From Halomontanus rarus (GTDB taxonomy: Archaea > Halobacteriota > Halobacteria > Halobacteriales > Natrialbaceae): 64,000 bases of DNA. Made by a program: the position numbers and the translations under genes. Below, in pieces: positions 59,624-64,000 of this stretch (positions within the stretch are counted from its first letter, which is position 1; each line of letters opens with the position of its first letter). The notes below the pieces were generated by a model. That model was given only the letters and a program-made list of their open reading frames with translations, did no database searches and was not told the origin of the DNA. The stretch is taken from assembly GCF_029338335.1 (NCBI RefSeq), contig NZ_CP119796.1. One strand, 5' to 3'.

Positions 59624-60169
59624 TCAGCGAGCAACGGTCGCGAGCAACCGTCGAACGTGGGTGCCGAAATCGACGAGACGGCCGTTCGAATCCGAACTCG
59701 ACCTCGACCTCGAACTCGAGTCCGAACCAGACCCGGTCCGGGACCGAACGTCGTCTCCGGTACCCGCTCGCCGGTGCCCGGTGACAGCCGACTCCGTCTC
59801 GCGGTCTCGTCTCTCGGTGGGACACTCGCGGTCCTCGAGGACGCGTTCGTACTGGTCGACGATCGCTTGCTGGTTGCGCCGGCTCGCGGCGAGTTCTCGC
59901 TCGAGCGCGGCGACGCGAGTGCGTAATCGCGTGTGCTCGATCCGGGCGGCGAGTGCGTGCGTGTTCTCGTTCTCGTTCGTTCGTCTGTGCGTGTGACTGC
60001 GGGACCGAGACTGGGCCTGACTGTGATCGGTTGGCGGTACACTCGGAGGTGACGCGTCGTCGGCGCTCGAGTCGATGTGGTCGTGGGTCTGGGGTACCTC
60101 GAGGTGCGACGATGAAGCGTCAGCGGGGCGATTAAGGTCGGGAGTGGTGTGTCGATGCGCGGCTGACAT
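59624..60169 (-). CDS. Hypothetical coiled-coil protein with disordered ends
   Basis: A 181-residue protein. A central helical coiled-coil segment (about 75-118, LAARIEHTRLRTRVAALERE, then ASRRNQQAIVDQYERVLED) is flanked by a His/Ser/Asp-rich N-terminus and a Ser/Arg/Asp-rich tail with SRSRSSSDS repeats. It ends LVDFGTHVRRLLATVAR, a possible amphipathic helix. It has no known family. The ATG at 60169 begins a frame with clear coding bias in the coiled-coil part, and the region upstream shows an AAGGAA. I think it is a real gene, but the confidence is moderate. Confidence 0.58.
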   Translation of the reverse strand: MSAAHRHTTPDLNRPADASSSHLEVPQTHDHIDSSADDASPPSVPPTDHSQAQSRSRSHTHRRTNENENTHALAARIEHTRLRTRVAALERELAASRRNQQAIVDQYERVLEDRECPTERRDRETESAVTGHRRAGTGDDVRSRTGSGSDSSSRSRSSSDSNGRLVDFGTHVRRLLATVAR

Positions 60170-60276
60170 CGGGAATATTCCTTCGCTGCCAACCGACTAA
60201 AGTGTCAGTCAGTCGTTCGTCAGACGAGTCTGACGGACGTCGTTCGAGCGTCTGAAAACCGAATCGAACTGGGGAG

Positions 60277-61536
60277 TCAGCGTTGCAAGTGCTCGAGGAC
60301 GCCCTCCGTCTCCGCCGGCACCGGTTCCGGATCGTTGCCCGCCGCCGCCGCAGCATCCGGGTCCTTCAGCAGGTGGCCGGTCGTGAGACAGACGACGCGC
60401 TCGTCGCTCTCGACGACGCCCTCGGCGCGCAGTTTCCGCAGTCCCGCGAGCGAGGCCGCGGAGGCGGGTTCGACGCCGATGCCCTCGCCCGCGAGGTCGC
60501 GCTGGGCGTCGGTGATCTCCTCGTCGGTCACCGAGACCGCGGTGCCGCCGGTCTCGCGGATCCCCGGCAGCGCCTTCGGCGCGTTGACCGGGTTCCCGAT
60601 CCGGATCGCGGTCGCCCGCGTCTCGACCTCGTCCCAGCGGCGGACCTCGTCGGCGTCGTTCTCGACGGCCTCGACCATCGGCGCTGCACCCTCGGCCTGC
60701 ACGCCGGTCAGCTTGGGGACGTCCTCGAGAGCCAGCGCGCCCGACTGGACGAGTTCCCGGAACGCCTTGTACAGCGCCGCGGTGTTCCCCGCGTTGCCGA
60801 CCGGCAGGACGATCCGGTCCGGGACGGCGTCGTAGTCGTCCAGACAGGCCTCGAGAATCTCGAGGCCGATCGTCTTCTGGCCCTCGAGCCGGAAGGGATT
60901 CAGCGAGTTTAGCAGGTACGCCTCGCCGCGGGCGGCGAGGTCCTGGACGATATCGAGGCAAGCGTCGAAATTGCCGTCGACCTCGAGGATGCGCGCGCCG
61001 TGGAGGCTGGCCTGGGCGACCTTCCCGGCGGCGACCTTCCCGGCGGGCAAGAGGACGAGCGTCTGCATCCCCGCTCGCGAGCCGTAGGCGGCGAGGGCGG
61101 CGCTCGTGTTCCCCGTGGAGGCGCAGGCGAGCCGGTCGACGCCGAGTTCGTGGGCGACGGCGACCCCGACGGTCATTCCCCGATCCTTGAACGACCCCGT
61201 CGGGTTCATTCCCTCGTGTTTGATGCGCAGGGCCTCGACGCCGACGTCTTCCTCGAGTCGGGGCACGCGGTACAGCGGCGTCGACCCCTCCTGGATCGTG
61301 ACGCCCGATTCCAGCGGTAAGGCGGCGTTGTACCGCCAGACGCCGTCTCCGGAGAAGTCCTCGAAACTCGGTAGATCGGTGTAGCGGACCTCGAGGAGGC
61401 CGTCGCAGTCGTCGCAGGTGTAGCGGACCGCGTCGAAGGGGGCGAAGGTGTCACCGCATTCGATGCACTCGAGCCAGGCGCCGTCGGCCGCCTCGGCCGG
61501 TGGCTCCCGTCTCTCGGCGGACAGGCTGAGACTCAT
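60277..61536 (-). CDS. thrC: Threonine synthase
   Basis: A 419-residue PLP enzyme that makes threonine from O-phosphohomoserine. An N-terminal zinc-ribbon-like pair (CIECGDTFAPFD, then YTCDDCDGLLEVRY) precedes the PLP-binding HEGMNPTGSFKDRGMTVGVA (Lys near residue 90). CASTGNTSAALAAYGSRAGM binds the phosphate and VLPVGNAGNTAALYKAF is a later conserved motif. ATG 61536 (MSLSLSAERREPPAE) is used; the upstream reading to 61602 is Pro/Arg rich and unlikely. A winged-helix regulator gene lies 62 bp upstream on the same strand and could be co-transcribed. Confidence 0.94.
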   Translation of the reverse strand: MSLSLSAERREPPAEAADGAWLECIECGDTFAPFDAVRYTCDDCDGLLEVRYTDLPSFEDFSGDGVWRYNAALPLESGVTIQEGSTPLYRVPRLEEDVGVEALRIKHEGMNPTGSFKDRGMTVGVAVAHELGVDRLACASTGNTSAALAAYGSRAGMQTLVLLPAGKVAAGKVAQASLHGARILEVDGNFDACLDIVQDLAARGEAYLLNSLNPFRLEGQKTIGLEILEACLDDYDAVPDRIVLPVGNAGNTAALYKAFRELVQSGALALEDVPKLTGVQAEGAAPMVEAVENDADEVRRWDEVETRATAIRIGNPVNAPKALPGIRETGGTAVSVTDEEITDAQRDLAGEGIGVEPASAASLAGLRKLRAEGVVESDERVVCLTTGHLLKDPDAAAAAGNDPEPVPAETEGVLEHLQR

Positions 61537-61598
61537 TACGTGGCGAGAGGCGGGCGGGGAGGAAAAGTGGGTGGGTTTGGATTCGGCGGGGACGCGTC

Positions 61599-61988
61599 TC
61601 ACTCAGTTTCACGTTCGCCGTCGAAGTCGTCGATGACTCCGTGGACGGTCTCGGTCCAGACGTCCAGCGCCTCGTGGAGCATCGTTTTCACCTCCGGAAG
61701 TGCGATCGCGGTGTACTGGTAGACGTAGCCGCCGCCGTCGAGCAGCCGCCGATCCCGGCTGACGAGTCCGCGGTCGTCCAGCGTCGCCAGCGATCGATTG
61801 ACCGTGCTCCGATCCCGGTCGAGCGAGCCCGTCAGTTCGTCGATCGTACACCCCGGCTGCTCGAGCACGGCGAGATACGTTCGCGTTTCGTGGTCCTCGA
61901 TTCCGAATACGCAACTCATGACCGCCTCGAACTGCGGGTTCGACCGTTCCATCAACTCCCCGAGTCGGTGCTTGGGTCCGTCGGCCAT
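61599..61988 (-). CDS. Winged-helix transcriptional regulator
   Basis: A 129-residue MarR/TrmB-like HTH protein. The wHTH segment is about residues 35-90: ETRTYLAVLEQPGCTIDELT, then GSLDRDRSTVNRSLATLDDR and GLVSRDRRLLDGGGYVYQY (recognition helix DRDRSTVNRSLATLD, wing LVSRDRR). A C-terminal helix (ALPEVKTMLHEALDVWTETV) probably mediates dimerisation. ATG 61988 (MADGPKHRLGEL) is supported because the upstream reading is Arg rich. It lies immediately upstream of thrC, so a role in threonine or serine-pathway control is plausible but not shown. Confidence 0.85.
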   Translation of the reverse strand: MADGPKHRLGELMERSNPQFEAVMSCVFGIEDHETRTYLAVLEQPGCTIDELTGSLDRDRSTVNRSLATLDDRGLVSRDRRLLDGGGYVYQYTAIALPEVKTMLHEALDVWTETVHGVIDDFDGERETE

Positions 61989-62546
61989 AGTTCCGGTACG
62001 ACCTCCAGTCCAAAAGTCGGTGCGACCGCAGTGCGTACTCGACTCGAGTGGCATCGTCCGACGGCTCGAACGGACGACGGCCCTACCGCCGACACTCCGG
62101 GGCCACCCATCGTGTCGTGGGTGACCGGCCCTCGCGGGGCGTCGCGTACGCGTTGCTCGAGTGATCGAAGACGGCCAAAAATGGTCGCCACCCGATGGTT
62201 CGTGATCCCGTCGTCCCATCGCTCACTCGCGCGAACTGTCGTACGACCAGTACCACAGGCCCCCAGCATACCGCGCGGCGAGCAGCAGCCCGAACGTCGT
62301 GCTGCTAGGTCGATGGAGACTCGGAACCAGTGTAGTAATGAAGTTGCTAACGCCCGCGGAACGAGACGCTGTGTCGCCCAATCACGACTTACTGTGGCTC
62401 GCACGGCCGCGATCCGAAACCGATTCGGCGGTGCGACGGGCCGATCTCGTCCCAGTACTCGAGGAGTGCCGTTTCGGACGAAGCCCGATCGATCGACCGG
62501 GAGACGCCATCTTCCCGGGCGGGCGTCGCTTCCTAAAACCCTAACG
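61989..62546. other. Intergenic region of 558 bp with no convincing gene
   Basis: It contains plus-strand frames (for example 62338-62544, starting MKLLTPAERDAVSPN) with weak third-position bias and no motif. The regulatory regions of the wHTH gene should lie at the left end. No tRNA, palindrome or repeat was recognised. Confidence 0.5.
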
Positions 62547-63482
62547 CTACTCGACCAGCGTCGCCAACAGCGCCTTCTGGGCGTGCAGGCGATTCTCGGC
62601 CTGTTCGAAGACGATCGACTGCTCGCTCTCGACGACGTCGTCGGTAATCTCCTCCCCGCGGTGGGCAGGCAGACAGTGCATGACGACCGGGTCGTCGGCC
62701 GCCGCGAGTAACGACTCGTTGACCTGAAAGCCCTCGAACCGGCGCAGGCGCGTGTCGCGTTCGTCCTCCTGACCCATGCTCACCCAAACGTCGGTGTAGA
62801 TGACGTTCGATCCGTCGACCGCCTCGAGCGGATCGGTCGTCGTCGTCGGCGTCTCGCCGAGTTCGGCGGCGCGCTCGATGACGTCCTCGTCGACGGCGTG
62901 TTCGGGCGGCGTGACGACGGTGAGGTCGATCCCGGTGATCGCACAGCCGAGGACGAGCGACTGGGCGACGTTGTTGCCGTCGCCGATCCACGTCACCGAC
63001 ACGTCCTCGAACCCGCCGAAGTGCTCGCGGATCGTCAGTAGATCCGCTAGCGTCTGGCAGGGGTGGGCGTCGTCGGTGAGCCCGTTGACGATCGGGACGT
63101 CGGCGTACTCCGCGAGCACCTCGATGTTCTCGTGTTTGAACACCCGCGCCATTACCGCGTCCACGTACCGCGAGAGGGTTCTCGAGGTGTCCTTCAGGGG
63201 TTCACCCCGTCCGAGTTGGATGTCGTCGGCTCCGAGGAAGATCGCGTGACCGCCCAACTGGGTCATCCCCGTCTCGAAGGAGACGCGGGTGCGCGTACTC
63301 GGCTTCTGGAAGAGCATGCCGAGGGTCTTCCCCGCCAGATCGGCGTGGTCCTCGCCTCGTTGCTGAGCGAGTTTGTACGCCGCCGCCCGGTCGAGAACCG
63401 CGAACAGTTCGTCTCGAGAGAGGTCGTCGACGTCGATGAAGTGTCTGACGTCTGCCTCGTCGGTATCGGTCTGTGTACTCAT
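62547..63482 (-). CDS. argF: Ornithine carbamoyltransferase
   Basis: A 311-residue enzyme that makes citrulline from ornithine and carbamoyl phosphate. Carbamoyl-phosphate motifs are KPSTRTRVSFETGMTQLGGH (STRT) and LTDDAHPCQTLADLLTIRE (HPCQ). Ornithine motifs are SVTWIGDGNNVAQSLVLGCA, VWVSMGQEDERDTRLRRFEG (SMG loop) and VMHCLPAHRGEEI (HCLP). The ATG at 63482 overlaps the stop of the upstream deacetylase gene by four bases (ATGA), indicating translational coupling in an arginine-biosynthesis operon. Confidence 0.96.
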   Translation of the reverse strand: MSTQTDTDEADVRHFIDVDDLSRDELFAVLDRAAAYKLAQQRGEDHADLAGKTLGMLFQKPSTRTRVSFETGMTQLGGHAIFLGADDIQLGRGEPLKDTSRTLSRYVDAVMARVFKHENIEVLAEYADVPIVNGLTDDAHPCQTLADLLTIREHFGGFEDVSVTWIGDGNNVAQSLVLGCAITGIDLTVVTPPEHAVDEDVIERAAELGETPTTTTDPLEAVDGSNVIYTDVWVSMGQEDERDTRLRRFEGFQVNESLLAAADDPVVMHCLPAHRGEEITDDVVESEQSIVFEQAENRLHAQKALLATLVE

Positions 63483-64000
63483 TCGTCTTCACCTACCAGC
63501 GTCGTCGCGACACGTTCCAGAACGGCGACCGACCGGTCGAACGCCGAGAGCGACAGCCGCTCGTCGGGGGCGTGATCCAGGTCGGAGTCGCCGGGCCCGT
63601 AGGTAACCATCGGACAGTCCCACGCGCCGGCGTAGAGGTTCATGTCGCTGGTTCCGGTCTTGCGGAGCAGGCGCGGCTCCTCGTCTTCGGCTCGAATCGC
63701 GACGCGGAACGCGCGTGCGATCTCGGTTCGCGGACTCTCCATCACCGGCGGAATCGGCTCGTCCCACGAGACGGTGCCCACCTCGAGGTGGGCTTCGGCG
63801 GTCTCGCGGACCGACTCGGCGTCCAGACTCGGCGGGATCCGAAGCTGGACGTCCATCGTCGTCTCGACGGAGAGGCCGTCCTCGCTGGTCCCGCCGACGA
63901 CGTCGACGGGTTTGGTCGTCACCTGCTCGAAGACGGGTTCGTAGTCGTCGGTCTCGAACGCGTCCTCGACGGTCGTCCACCAGCGCATCGCGTGCTGAAT
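63479..64000 (-). CDS. M20-family amino-acid deacetylase, C-terminal part (LysK/ArgE-like)
   Basis: The 173 C-terminal residues of a gene that runs off the window edge. It is an M20 peptidase with a dimerisation beta-domain (VETTMDVQLRIPPSLDAESV) and catalytic-domain segments LLRKTGTSDMNLYAGAWDCP, VTYGPGDSDLDHAPDERLSL and RSVAVLERVATTLV. The C-terminal metal His is in LDHAPDE and the GPG-S-x-x-AH-like motif is GPGDSDLDHA. Acetyl-lysine and acetyl-ornithine deacetylases of archaea share this pattern, and coupling to argF favours an acetylornithine/acetyllysine role. The N-terminal metal-binding half is missing from the window. Confidence 0.88.
   Translation of the reverse strand: MQHAMRWWTTVEDAFETDDYEPVFEQVTTKPVDVVGGTSEDGLSVETTMDVQLRIPPSLDAESVRETAEAHLEVGTVSWDEPIPPVMESPRTEIARAFRVAIRAEDEEPRLLRKTGTSDMNLYAGAWDCPMVTYGPGDSDLDHAPDERLSLSAFDRSVAVLERVATTLVGEDE

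Noticed and set aside
62338..62544. A 68-codon plus frame in the argF upstream gap
   Set aside because: Third-position composition is near background and no motif or promoter supports it.
1..64000. tRNA, rRNA, CRISPR arrays and riboswitches
   Set aside because: I scanned for T-loop-like GTTCGA contexts, regularly spaced repeats and leader folds. Candidates lay inside coding sequence or lacked a cloverleaf; the only regular tandem array (13316-13405) has no spacers.

Overview
This 64 kb window is chromosomal DNA from an extremely halophilic archaeon (class Halobacteria). The composition is GC-rich with G/C-ending codons and strongly acidic proteins. It carries archaeal information-processing genes (PCNA, PriL, Hjc, TBP, eIF1A, an RFC small subunit, RNase Z), the divergent pair of TatC proteins typical of haloarchaea, and many twin-arginine signal peptides. 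The gene content suggests a Natrialbales-like organism (inference; 16S or synteny comparison would decide). No rRNA, tRNA, CRISPR array or intact insertion sequence was found.

Layout. 0.1-5.9 kb: assimilatory nitrate/nitrite reduction on the minus strand (nasA-mobA, then nirA), with a near-identical 15-bp element upstream of nasA and nirA and a MITE-like hairpin. 6-9.6 kb: divergent tatC (single) and tatCt (double). 9.7-17.6 kb: small regulators, RlmE, PCNA and PriL (a replication pair), an alpha/beta hydrolase, a SWIM protein, Hjc and a CPBP protease. 17.8-23.2 kb: a 1317-aa LOV/PAS/GAF/HTH (Bat-like) sensor-regulator divergent from a HalOD1 protein and a degenerate receiver-PAS protein. 23.2-30 kb: S-adenosylhomocysteine hydrolase and an amidohydrolase of the SAH/5'-deoxyadenosine deaminase group, a secreted acidic Ig-like protein, two Nudix hydrolases and a SpoIIM-like membrane protein. 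30-36.6 kb: HisG, TBP, a THUMP-type tRNA methyltransferase, a thioesterase, an RFC small subunit and a membrane-anchored DUF7282-like protein.

36.6-38.65 kb is an anomalous AT-rich patch: a transposase remnant, a short membrane protein with a perfect Shine-Dalgarno, and a Tat-secreted protein of unknown function. 38.65-51.2 kb returns to core content: RNase Z, a beta-propeller glycosidase-like protein, an aldo/keto reductase, a DUF460 protein, eIF1A, a halolysin-like Tat subtilisin, a class-V aminotransferase, a cupredoxin lipoprotein, an MFS transporter and a small Tat lipoprotein.

51.4-64 kb is rich in amino-acid biosynthesis: metY and metX (with a blasticidin-S-deaminase-like enzyme and a small ORF between them), serB and serA back to back, thrC, and argF overlapping a truncated M20 deacetylase at the window edge. 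A 7TM histidine kinase and a winged-helix regulator lie among them.

A recurring oddity is in-frame hexanucleotide repeats encoding dipeptide runs (DADA, TETE, SRSR, TVTV, ADAD) in at least five genes. I found no clearly new multi-gene system. The best leads are the shared nas promoter element, the AT-rich patch with its secreted protein, a DUF7282-like domain split by a repeat insert, and the small ORFs preceding nirA and metX.
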